Source: WQUF01 sp031549525 (GTDB taxonomy: Bacteria > Bacillota > Clostridia > Clostridiales > Clostridiaceae). Taken from it: a stretch of DNA of 29,113 bases. The position numbers and the translations under genes are program-made. The stretch's first letter is position 1; each line of letters begins with the position of its first letter. Positions 6,784 through 13,431 of the stretch are shown here, piece after piece. The stretch spans positions 1 through 29,113 of the forward strand of contig JAVBPQ010000089.1 in NCBI GenBank assembly GCA_031549525.1, written 5' to 3'. The notes below the pieces were generated by a model that worked only from the letters and a program-made list of their open reading frames with translations, had not been told where the DNA came from and did not search any database.

Positions 6784-8439
6784 TTATATTTCCATTATTA
6801 TAGGCAATATCATAGGTTTTCTCTTTGTTTTCTCATACAAAAATAATCTTAATGTATCCTTTACTTTAGTTTTAATGGTTACCCAATCTTTTATCTTATT
6901 TTCTTCACAATCCTTTAAGGTAGATTTAACCAAATCCTTAGCCTCTTCCATGAGGTCTTCTGATTCCCTAACATATACAAATCCTCTTGAAATTATGTCA
7001 GGTCCAGCTATTACTGTACCATTACCTTTTTCCATGGTAACCACTACAGTCAATATTCCATCTTGTGAAAGATGTCTTCTATCTCTTAAAACCACGCTTC
7101 CCACATCACCAACACCAAGACCATCTACAAATATCTGACCTGATGAAACAAATCCATTTTTTCTAAATTCATCTCTGTTAACTTCAACTACTTCTCCGTT
7201 TTCTGCAATTAATATATTCTTGCTATCCATACCAAGGCCAATTGCAAGATCTACATGGCTCCTTAAATGCCTGTATTCTCCGTGAACAGGGAGAAAATAT
7301 TTTGGCTTAACTAAAGAGTGCATTAATTTTAATTCCTCTTTACAAGCATGTCCTGAAACATGTACATCTGATTCATTTATGACATCTGCTCCTTTAGTGA
7401 ACAGCTGATTTATAACTCTTGATACTAATTTTTCATTTCCAGGGATTGGAGTTGCAGATATTATTACAGTATCTCCTTGCTTTATGGTAACCTTTTTATG
7501 ATCTCCTGAAGCCATCCTAGATAAAGCTGACATAGGCTCTCCTTGGCTTCCTGTTGTTATAATAGCAATGTTGTTATCAGGATATTTATTTATATCATCA
7601 ATATTTATAAAGCTTCCAGAATCAACTTTAAGATATCCTATATTCTCTGCAACTTCAAAGATATTTTCCATGCTTCTTCCTGATACTGCAACTTTTCTAT
7701 TTGTTATTTTAGCAGCATCTGCAACCTGTTGAATCCTATGAATATGAGATGCAAATGTTGCTACTATTATTCTTCCTGAAGACTTTACAAATATCCTTTT
7801 AAAAGCCTCTCCAACAGTCCTTTCAGACATTGTATATCCTGGTCTTTCAACATTTGTAGAATCTGCCATCATCATGAGCACGCCTTTTTTGCCAAGCTCT
7901 GCAAATCTTCCGAAATCTGCTATTTGACCATCGATTGGCGTATAATCTATCTTAAAATCTCCAGTATGCAATAAAACTCCTACCTGAGTGTGAATTGCAA
8001 GTGCACAAGCATCAGCTATGCTATGAGACGTTCTTATAAACTCTACTTGTATATTGTTAAGCTTTATCTTATCTCCTGGCATAACTCTTTTTAATTCAAC
8101 TGAAGATAATAATCCATGTTCCTTCAGTTTTGTTTCCACTATTCCAAGGGTTAATTTTGTACCATATACAGGCACATTGAGCTCTTTTAAAACGTAAGGC
8201 AATGCTCCAACATGGTCCTCATGACCGTGAGTTAAAAAAATTCCCTTAACCTTATCTCTATTTTTTATCAAATGGGTTATGTCTGGTATAACTAAATCTA
8301 TACCAAGCATTTCTTCATCAGGAAATTTAAGTCCACAGTCGATTACAATAATTTCATCCTTGAATTCAATCATGGAAATATTTTTACCAACTTCATTTAA
8401 CCCCCCTAACGCAACAAATTTTATCTTATCTTTTTTCAA
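6784..8439 (-). CDS. rnjA: Ribonuclease J
   Basis: A 551-residue metallo-beta-lactamase/beta-CASP ribonuclease. The metal-site motif HGHEDH is at residues 71-76, further ligands lie in HTGDFK and in the HVSGHA segment, and the C-terminal RNase J domain is complete. Length equals the usual 550-560. It has 5'-3' exonuclease and endonuclease activity in mRNA decay and rRNA maturation, in the cytoplasm. The start is TTG after GGAGGG. It lies 24 bases after the fur-type gene and 13 bases before ylbF, in one transcription unit. Confidence 0.95.
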   Translation of the reverse strand: MKKDKIKFVALGGLNEVGKNISMIEFKDEIIVIDCGLKFPDEEMLGIDLVIPDITHLIKNRDKVKGIFLTHGHEDHVGALPYVLKELNVPVYGTKLTLGIVETKLKEHGLLSSVELKRVMPGDKIKLNNIQVEFIRTSHSIADACALAIHTQVGVLLHTGDFKIDYTPIDGQIADFGRFAELGKKGVLMMMADSTNVERPGYTMSERTVGEAFKRIFVKSSGRIIVATFASHIHRIQQVADAAKITNRKVAVSGRSMENIFEVAENIGYLKVDSGSFINIDDINKYPDNNIAIITTGSQGEPMSALSRMASGDHKKVTIKQGDTVIISATPIPGNEKLVSRVINQLFTKGADVINESDVHVSGHACKEELKLMHSLVKPKYFLPVHGEYRHLRSHVDLAIGLGMDSKNILIAENGEVVEVNRDEFRKNGFVSSGQIFVDGLGVGDVGSVVLRDRRHLSQDGILTVVVTMEKGNGTVIAGPDIISRGFVYVRESEDLMEEAKDLVKSTLKDCEENKIKDWVTIKTKVKDTLRLFLYEKTKRKPMILPIIMEI

Positions 8440-8463
8440 AAAATTCCCTCCTTAACTGCTTTG

Positions 8464-8898
8464 TTATTTGCATCTATTACATATACCATAGAACTTCAAA
8501 CTATGGTTTAATATCTTAAAGTTATATTTTTCAGAGATGTTTTTTTCAAGTTCTTCTAATAAATCCATTTCAACTTCAAACAATGATCCACATTTTGTGC
8601 ATACTAAATGATGATGTTGATGCTCCTCACGAGAATTTGATAATTCATATCTTACTATACCATCATTTAAATTTAAAATTGAAACTATTCCAATATTCTC
8701 AAAAAGTTGAAGAGTTCTATATACTGTAGCTAAGCCGATTTCAGGGCAGTCTATCTTTACGATTTCGAACATCTCTTCTGTTGTTAAATGTTTTCCTTTA
8801 TTCTCAATTATTTTATTTAAGATAGCCCTTCTTTGTGGTGTTAATTTATATCCTCTTTGCTTAATAGAATCTTTGTAACTGCTATCTTCGTTAAACAC
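8464..8898 (-). CDS. fur: Fur family metalloregulator
   Basis: A 144-residue Fur/PerR/Zur family repressor. The N-terminal winged helix carries the TPQR and GLATVYRTL motifs (residues 20-63). The His cluster at 93-97 and the two CxxC pairs (C100/C103, C140/C143) form the regulatory and structural metal sites. Whether the sensor is for iron, peroxide or zinc cannot be decided here; fur is the default. The start is GTG after GAGGGTGG. It leads the rnjA-ylbF unit and has a good sigma-A promoter overlapped by a pair of direct repeats, possibly for autoregulation. Confidence 0.88.
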   Translation of the reverse strand: MFNEDSSYKDSIKQRGYKLTPQRRAILNKIIENKGKHLTTEEMFEIVKIDCPEIGLATVYRTLQLFENIGIVSILNLNDGIVRYELSNSREEHQHHHLVCTKCGSLFEVEMDLLEELEKNISEKYNFKILNHSLKFYGICNRCK

Positions 8899-8930
8899 AA
8901 AACCACCCTCTGCAATTTTAACTAACTTTC

Positions 8931-8959
8931 ATTGTAACTAATTTATAATTTATTGTCAA
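8931..8959 (-). promoter_or_regulatory. Sigma-A promoter of fur-rnjA-ylbF
   Basis: On the - strand a perfect TTGACA (8954-8959), a 17-base spacer and TACAAT (8931-8936). Direct repeats TTAGTTA (- strand; 8935-8941 and 8919-8925, 16 bases apart) overlap the -10 box and the expected start of transcription, so they are candidate operator half-sites. Confidence 0.8.
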
Positions 8960-9020
8960 TTAAAAATTATCGCTTAAGAAATTATAAAAATAAGATTTAT
9001 AAATATGTTTATAGTATTTT

Positions 9021-9034
9021 TAAGTTTAAACTTA
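9021..9034. repeat. Perfect 14-base palindrome in AT-rich spacer
   Basis: TAAGTTTAAACTTA reads the same on both strands. It lies in the roughly 130 AT-rich bases (8960-9090) between the fur promoter and the DUF4241 terminator, where I see no gene. It may be an operator or chance in AT-rich DNA. Confidence 0.3.
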
Positions 9035-9090
9035 CTTATTCACGAATAAACTATTATAAAATTTTACATATATTTATATTTTTATAAAAC

Positions 9091-9119
9091 AAAAAAGAAA
9101 TGGGATATAATTCCATTTC
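9091..9119 (-). terminator. Terminator of the DUF4241 gene
   Basis: On the - strand GAAATGG pairs with CCATTTC over a 9-base loop, followed by TTTTTT. It lies 30 bases after the stop codon. Confidence 0.8.
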
Positions 9120-9148
9120 AATTTTAAAATAATGTTATAAGTGATAAT

Positions 9149-9817
9149 CTATGATAGTCTATAAGGGTCGATAAATTGAATAGTCAAATCACAAACATCA
9201 TCATATTTATCTAATCCCCAATAGCATGAATAAAATCCGTCTCCCATGCCGCTTGTAAAAATAGGAATAGTAAAATCAGTATCAGGCAATGTCCAGTTTA
9301 TCCAATTACATCCTTTATAATTATGCTTGGGGTTTTTATCATAATTTTCATTAAACAAAAGAGAAAAATAATCCTCATAATGGTGTTTATGTACATTTTT
9401 TTCGTACCATTCATTTAAATAACATTCATACAATTCTTCTACTTGCTTATCACAAAAGCAGGCTAATTTTGATTCTACATTAAATCCATATGTCTCATCT
9501 TGCTTTAAATCTTTTAAAACATCCCCATATTTTATAGCAACTTCAAATTGTACCGGAACCTTTTCATTAAAGGAAACCTTTGAAGCTATGTACTTATCTT
9601 TGTAAATGCCGCTTTTTGCAACAGAAATGGTTACAGGATAATTGCCAGGGTCTACTTTATTTATAAATGGTTTTAACATATTATTTTTTATTCCAAGATT
9701 GCACATAGCATCACAAACCACAATTTCTCCAGTAGGAAAACTAACATCACCTATATTTAATAATTCATAGTTTTTATCATCAAAAAAAATATTCAAATCA
9801 TAATTTAAAAATAACAT
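9149..9817 (-). CDS. DUF4241 domain protein
   Basis: A 222-residue soluble protein with no signal peptide. The C-terminal half matches the DUF4241 pattern: a GMGDGFYSCYWGLD segment near residues 190-203 and a terminal hydrophobic strand. The N-terminal part has the PTGEIVVCDAM segment typical of the same family. Function is unknown; similar small globular proteins are sometimes seen as immunity or accessory proteins near toxins, but no toxin gene is visible here. The start is ATG with GAGGTGAG three bases upstream. It has its own promoter and terminator, so it is monocistronic. Confidence 0.7.
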   Translation of the reverse strand: MLFLNYDLNIFFDDKNYELLNIGDVSFPTGEIVVCDAMCNLGIKNNMLKPFINKVDPGNYPVTISVAKSGIYKDKYIASKVSFNEKVPVQFEVAIKYGDVLKDLKQDETYGFNVESKLACFCDKQVEELYECYLNEWYEKNVHKHHYEDYFSLLFNENYDKNPKHNYKGCNWINWTLPDTDFTIPIFTSGMGDGFYSCYWGLDKYDDVCDLTIQFIDPYRLS

Positions 9818-9865
9818 AATCTCACCTCATTAAAACATCCTCATTTTAATTAATCATATGTTTAT

Positions 9866-9894
9866 ATTATAACTGAATATTCAATTTATGACAA
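9866..9894 (-). promoter_or_regulatory. Sigma-A promoter of the DUF4241 gene
   Basis: On the - strand TTGTCA (9889-9894), 17 bases, then a perfect TATAAT (9866-9871), about 50 bases upstream of the start codon. Confidence 0.7.
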
Positions 9895-9907
9895 ATTTAT
9901 ACATATA

Positions 9908-9936
9908 ATGTTGATTATATATCTTATAATCAACAT
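9908..9936. terminator. Perfect 12-base inverted repeat, probable terminator of the GNAT gene
   Basis: ATGTTGATTATA (9908-9919) pairs with TATAATCAACAT (9925-9936) over a 5-base loop, immediately after the stop codon of the acetyltransferase gene. The T-rich tail is better on the + strand than on the - strand, so termination of the - strand gene is likely but not certain. Confidence 0.55.
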
Positions 9937-9940
9937 ATTT

Positions 9941-10867
9941 TTAATCCGATATTATTTTTTGATAAATATAATGATCTTGCCATTTTCCATTTATATATAA
10001 ATACTTAGGACACAATCCAATTCTTTGAAATCCTGATCTTTCTAAAACATTTTGGGATGCAGTATTGTAAACTAAAACAGATGCTTCTATTCTATGCATA
10101 TTCAATTTATCTTTTGCATAATCTACAATTAATTCTACAGCTTCTGTCATAAATCCCTTTTGAGTATAATCCTTATGAAGAGAGTATCCTATGAAGCCAC
10201 TTTTAAAACTTCCATGGACTATGTTAAAAAGATTTATCCTCCCTATTATCTTTTCATCTAAGAAAATCCCAAACCCAAAATATGTGCCTTCAATAAATTG
10301 CTTATAGCTATTAATAAGAGCTTTTGTATGGTATTCTATAGTATAAAAATTTTCATCCCTAACAGGTTCAAAGGGTTTTAAATGTTCAAAATTATCTTTA
10401 TAATAAGTCATCATCTCTTCAGCATACTTATGGGTTAATATTCTAATTTTAATATTTTTACCTTCTATTTCTAAATCCTTATCCTTTAGTTTAAACATAA
10501 ATGTATTATAATCTATGCCAAAAATAAGTTCAGCTTTAACTTCATCATCAGCATAAACAGAATCAGATAGTATACCTTCAAGCCTAAAACCCATGTGAGT
10601 GAAAGCTGTTGTATCTATATCTTGCTCTATGAATATATTTAACTTATTTAGCTGCATCTTATTGAATATGGAATTGCATAGCAATGTTAAAGTGCTCTTT
10701 ATGATTGTATAACCATTTATCATATTTTTATAATATTTTATTCTTAAATTACAACATCTTTTTTTTATTATTTCAAAAATATCTATACGACCAATATTTA
10801 TTCCATTTGCATCTCTTATAATATATTCTGTATCACTTACATAAACTAGTTTTATCAAACTAATCAC
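9941..10867 (-). CDS. Two-domain GNAT N-acetyltransferase, RimJ/RimL-like
   Basis: A 308-residue protein. The C-terminal half (about 135-308) is a complete RimJ/RimL-type GNAT domain: a GYSLHKDYTQKGFMTEA acetyl-CoA loop region, then HRIEASVLVYNTASQNVLERSGF and a final QDHYIYQKII strand. The N-terminal half (1-130) looks like a degenerate GNAT fold (NINIFIEQD-like strand, then THMGFRLEG corresponding to the E/K-x-x-GF motif), without a clear acetyl-CoA loop. The substrate is unknown; family members acetylate protein N-termini, amino acids or antibiotics. The start is given as GTG, but AGAGGA lies only two bases away. A TTG three codons further in is an equally good start. It is preceded by a promoter embedded in a perfect 11-base dyad. 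Confidence 0.8.
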   Translation of the reverse strand: MISLIKLVYVSDTEYIIRDANGINIGRIDIFEIIKKRCCNLRIKYYKNMINGYTIIKSTLTLLCNSIFNKMQLNKLNIFIEQDIDTTAFTHMGFRLEGILSDSVYADDEVKAELIFGIDYNTFMFKLKDKDLEIEGKNIKIRILTHKYAEEMMTYYKDNFEHLKPFEPVRDENFYTIEYHTKALINSYKQFIEGTYFGFGIFLDEKIIGRINLFNIVHGSFKSGFIGYSLHKDYTQKGFMTEAVELIVDYAKDKLNMHRIEASVLVYNTASQNVLERSGFQRIGLCPKYLYINGKWQDHYIYQKIISD

Positions 10868-10879
10868 ATTCCTCTACAC

Positions 10880-10912
10880 AAATATATTCAATTATAACAT
10901 ATGAATATATTT
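10880..10912. promoter_or_regulatory. Operator-like dyad around the GNAT gene promoter
   Basis: AAATATATTCA (10880-10890) and TGAATATATTT (10902-10912) are perfect inverted repeats separated by 11 bases. Those 11 bases contain the - strand -10 hexamer. Such placement suits a repressor site; the regulator is unknown. Confidence 0.45.
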
Positions 10913-10919
10913 ATATTAA
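10891..10919 (-). promoter_or_regulatory. Promoter of the GNAT gene
   Basis: On the - strand TTAATA (10914-10919), 17 bases, TATAAT (10891-10896), with an extended -10 TG one base upstream of TATAAT. Confidence 0.55.
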
Positions 10920-10985
10920 TAGTTGAATTAATCCATTTTAATAATTATATTTATAATTATTAAGATTTTTTCGAGGTGAACTAGT

Positions 10986-12146
10986 TTGAATAAACAAGCA
11001 ATCAATAAGGCTAATCTGTTTTTTATGGGAATATCAAATAGATATAAAGAAAACAGCGATCTTTTTATAAATATAACATTCTCCTTTAAATCTTCTGAAA
11101 AGGAATTTAAAGGCTCCTGCATAGTAAAGGATTCTAAATTTATTTTAAAATTTTTTTTAGAATCTTGTTTTTACTCAATAGAAGATTTATTTAACAAGAT
11201 ATGTGAGTATGCCATAAATTATGATTCTTTAGAGCTAATCTATCTAGAGAGAGCATATAAGATGATATTATCTTGTGATAATAAAAATGTTAATATAAAA
11301 AACGAAGAGCTTAAAGAAAAGATTACAGAAGAAGAGGATCCTCACGATAGATTACCATCATCAAATAGGGACTATATAATAAAACAAAGCCATGCTCAAA
11401 ATCTATTAAAAGCTCTTGGTATAATGACAAAGGATGGCAAGATAAAAAATGATAAGATGAGGAAGTTTAATCAGATAGATCATTACATAGAATTAATTGA
11501 ACCTTTGCTCTTAGATCTTCCAAGGCATGGGAGAATAAATGTATTAGATTGCGGATGTGGAAAATCATATCTGTCATTTGCTTTAAATTATTATATGACA
11601 GAAATAAAAAAACTAAAGACTCATTTTATAGGTATAGATATATCAGAAAAGGTCATAGAATCCTCAAAGAATATAGCAAAAGAATTAAATTATAAAAATA
11701 TGGATTTTAAGAAGCTAGATATAAGAGAATATGATACAAATGAAGATATTCACATGGTTATATCACTTCATGCTTGTGATACTGCAACAGATATGGCTCT
11801 CTCCTTTGGAGTTAAAAAATCTTCTAAGGTTATAATCGCAAATCCTTGTTGTCATAAAGAAATGCTCGGACAATATAAATATGATCCTTTTTTAGAAATT
11901 TTAAAGCATGGGATATTAAAATCTAAGCTTGCAGATACTTTAACAGATGGAATGAGAGCTCTTCTTTTAGAAGCTTATGGATATGATGTATCGGTTGTGG
12001 AATATATATCTCCTCTTGAAACTCCAAAGAATATACTTATAAGAGCTATTAAAAAGCATGATATAAATGAAAAAGCTTTAGAGAAATATATAGATCTTAT
12101 GAAAATTTTAAATGTGTATCCTGCATTTTATGCATACTTAAACTGA
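10986..12146 (+). CDS. SAM-dependent methyltransferase, Methyltransf_32 (METTL25/GSTCD-like) type
   Basis: A 386-residue protein. The N-terminal 130 residues are poorly conserved. A YIIKQSHAQNLLKALGIMTKDGKI segment and a QIDHYIEL helix lead into a Rossmann methyltransferase domain. Motif I is VLDCGCGKSYLSFAL (about 186-200), an acidic loop is GIDIS, SLHACDTATD is near 260 and NPCCHKEM near 282. This order is that of the Methyltransf_32 family, whose members include eukaryotic METTL25 and GSTCD; the bacterial substrate is unknown. The start is TTG eight bases after a GAGGTG; no ATG competes. A possible promoter (TTGAAT 10923-10928, 17 bases, TATATT 10946-10951) lies upstream, and a long hairpin follows the stop. 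It is monocistronic and faces away from the GNAT gene. Confidence 0.82.
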   Translation: MNKQAINKANLFFMGISNRYKENSDLFINITFSFKSSEKEFKGSCIVKDSKFILKFFLESCFYSIEDLFNKICEYAINYDSLELIYLERAYKMILSCDNKNVNIKNEELKEKITEEEDPHDRLPSSNRDYIIKQSHAQNLLKALGIMTKDGKIKNDKMRKFNQIDHYIELIEPLLLDLPRHGRINVLDCGCGKSYLSFALNYYMTEIKKLKTHFIGIDISEKVIESSKNIAKELNYKNMDFKKLDIREYDTNEDIHMVISLHACDTATDMALSFGVKKSSKVIIANPCCHKEMLGQYKYDPFLEILKHGILKSKLADTLTDGMRALLLEAYGYDVSVVEYISPLETPKNILIRAIKKHDINEKALEKYIDLMKILNVYPAFYAYLN

Positions 12147-12150
12147 TAAA

Positions 12151-12214
12151 TAACAGTTTCATATGCATTAAGAAAATCTTGTGCATTTATGAAACTGTTA
12201 TAGCTCAATTTTTT
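12151..12214. terminator. Bidirectional terminator between the methyltransferase and Cys-rich genes
   Basis: TAACAGTTTCAT (12151-12162) pairs with the ATGAAACTGTTA arm ending at 12200, extended by ATGCA/TGCAT pairing inside. On the + strand a TTTTTT run follows. The last bases overlap the 3' end of the small - strand gene. Confidence 0.75.
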
Positions 12215-12384
12215 AATAGATACTTTGAAATAGTACTATGTAAATCGAGTTTGCATTGATTTTTTTTATAGTGAACACAATTATCGCAGGTATTTGAAAT
12301 ATAACTTAAAAATTGCTCATTTCTCTCTTCAAATTTAAACATAGGGCAATTGTCAGCTATTACATAATTTTTTTCATTATACAT
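12205..12384 (-). CDS. Small Cys-rich protein (59 aa), probable zinc-binding
   Basis: A short ORF with GAGAGGTG ten bases before its ATG. The product has four cysteines at positions 13, 33, 36 and 44; the C-terminal part reads CDNCVHYKKNQCKL. The pattern C-x19-C-x2-C-x7-C with a nearby His resembles small metal-binding peptides common in Clostridium, but I cannot name a family. It starts 63 bases after the ispE stop and ends in the hairpin shared with the + strand methyltransferase, so it may be the last gene of the ispE unit. The coding call rests on the Shine-Dalgarno, the non-random Cys pattern and the well-placed terminator. Confidence 0.65.
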   Translation of the reverse strand: MYNEKNYVIADNCPMFKFEERNEQFLSYISNTCDNCVHYKKNQCKLDLHSTISKYLLKN

Positions 12385-12447
12385 AACAATATTTCACCTC
12401 TCAATTTTATATACTTATTATGTGTAAAATAGTTGCTATGTATTCAA

Positions 12448-13290
12448 TTAAATTGTTCTTGTGATAAATGTCTCATAAAACCTGCTCTTCATCTTAAGAA
12501 AGCATCTTTGTGCAGTCAACATATCTTCGAAAAAGCCAAAAACTGTAGGACCACTTCCTGTCATCATAGCTCCTATTGAACCATTGTAGATTAAATCTCT
12601 CTTAACATCCCTTATTTTAGGGTGCATATCTAGTGTAACATTTTCTAGTAGATTTTTCATCTCCTTGCACAAAAGAATCAAATTATCCCTCTCTATTGCA
12701 GACCTTAATAATTTATTATCAGGATGCTTAAATATTTTAGAAATATCTAATCTTTTATATACTTCAGCAGTAGATACTCCAAAATTTGGTTTTACAATAA
12801 CAAGTATCTTATTTTTAAAGGGTCTTAAATAAGTTATCTTTTCCCCTATTCCCTTACATATTGCAGTTCCACCAGTTATACAAAATGGAGTATCAGAACC
12901 TATCTTAACTGCTAGTTCTCTCAGTTCTTCATTTGTTATATCTGGTTTATACATATTTCTAAGCCCTCTATATACAGCTGCAGCATTGCTACTACCTCCT
13001 GCCATTCCTGCAGAAACTGGTATATTCTTTTTTATAACGATATTTACACCTTTTTTTATATCATAAGTCTTAATAAAATGCTCTGCAGCTTTATATGCTA
13101 AATTTCTATTATCATTTGGTACATATTTCTTATTGCATTTAATGCTTATAATATCATCTGTAGGGGTTAAGTAAACCAAATCATAAAGATCTATTGTCTG
13201 CATTATCATTTCAACTTCATGATATCCATCTTCTCTTTTATTTAAAACATCTAGACTTAAATTTATTTTAGCATATGATTTTAACAACAT
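12448..13290 (-). CDS. ispE: 4-diphosphocytidyl-2-C-methyl-D-erythritol kinase
   Basis: A 280-residue GHMP kinase of the MEP (non-mevalonate) isoprenoid pathway, which phosphorylates CDP-methylerythritol. The N-terminal SYAKINLSLDV holds the catalytic Lys (K8), the glycine-rich ATP loop is PVSAGMAGGSSNAAA (91-105), GSDTPFC holds the catalytic Asp (D133), and the C-terminal MTGSGPTVFG motif is present. Length matches the family (about 283). ATG 13290 is chosen because GGAGC stands seven bases upstream; a TTG six codons earlier would place that Shine-Dalgarno inside the gene. It lies downstream of cphA, separated by a hairpin terminator. Confidence 0.96.
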   Translation of the reverse strand: MLLKSYAKINLSLDVLNKREDGYHEVEMIMQTIDLYDLVYLTPTDDIISIKCNKKYVPNDNRNLAYKAAEHFIKTYDIKKGVNIVIKKNIPVSAGMAGGSSNAAAVYRGLRNMYKPDITNEELRELAVKIGSDTPFCITGGTAICKGIGEKITYLRPFKNKILVIVKPNFGVSTAEVYKRLDISKIFKHPDNKLLRSAIERDNLILLCKEMKNLLENVTLDMHPKIRDVKRDLIYNGSIGAMMTGSGPTVFGFFEDMLTAQRCFLKMKSRFYETFITRTI

Positions 13291-13368
13291 GATTAAAGCT
13301 CCAATCAATTTAGCACTATGAGTTTAGTTATCTATAATTTTAACACAACAGAGCTAAAATAAGTATAT

Positions 13369-13420
13369 TAAAAGCATTATTTGATTTTAGTGCTCTAAAC
13401 TAAAATAAATAATGCTTTTA
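13369..13420. terminator. Terminator between cphA and ispE
   Basis: A long hairpin: TAAAAGCATTATT (13369-13381) pairs with AATAATGCTTTTA (13408-13420), and an inner ATTTTAG/CTAAAAT extends the stem. It lies 11 bases past the cphA stop. The T-tail is moderate, so some readthrough into ispE is possible. Confidence 0.7.
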
Positions 13421-13431
13421 TTTTACTCAAC

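Noticed and set aside
8940..9090. Possible classic Fur box in the fur upstream region
   Set aside because: No GATAATGATAATCATTATC-like match could be found; only AT-rich sequence and an unrelated palindrome.
10928..11122. 64-codon ORF on the - strand overlapping the start of the METTL25-like gene
   Set aside because: It is antisense to a gene with a good Shine-Dalgarno and has no family features.
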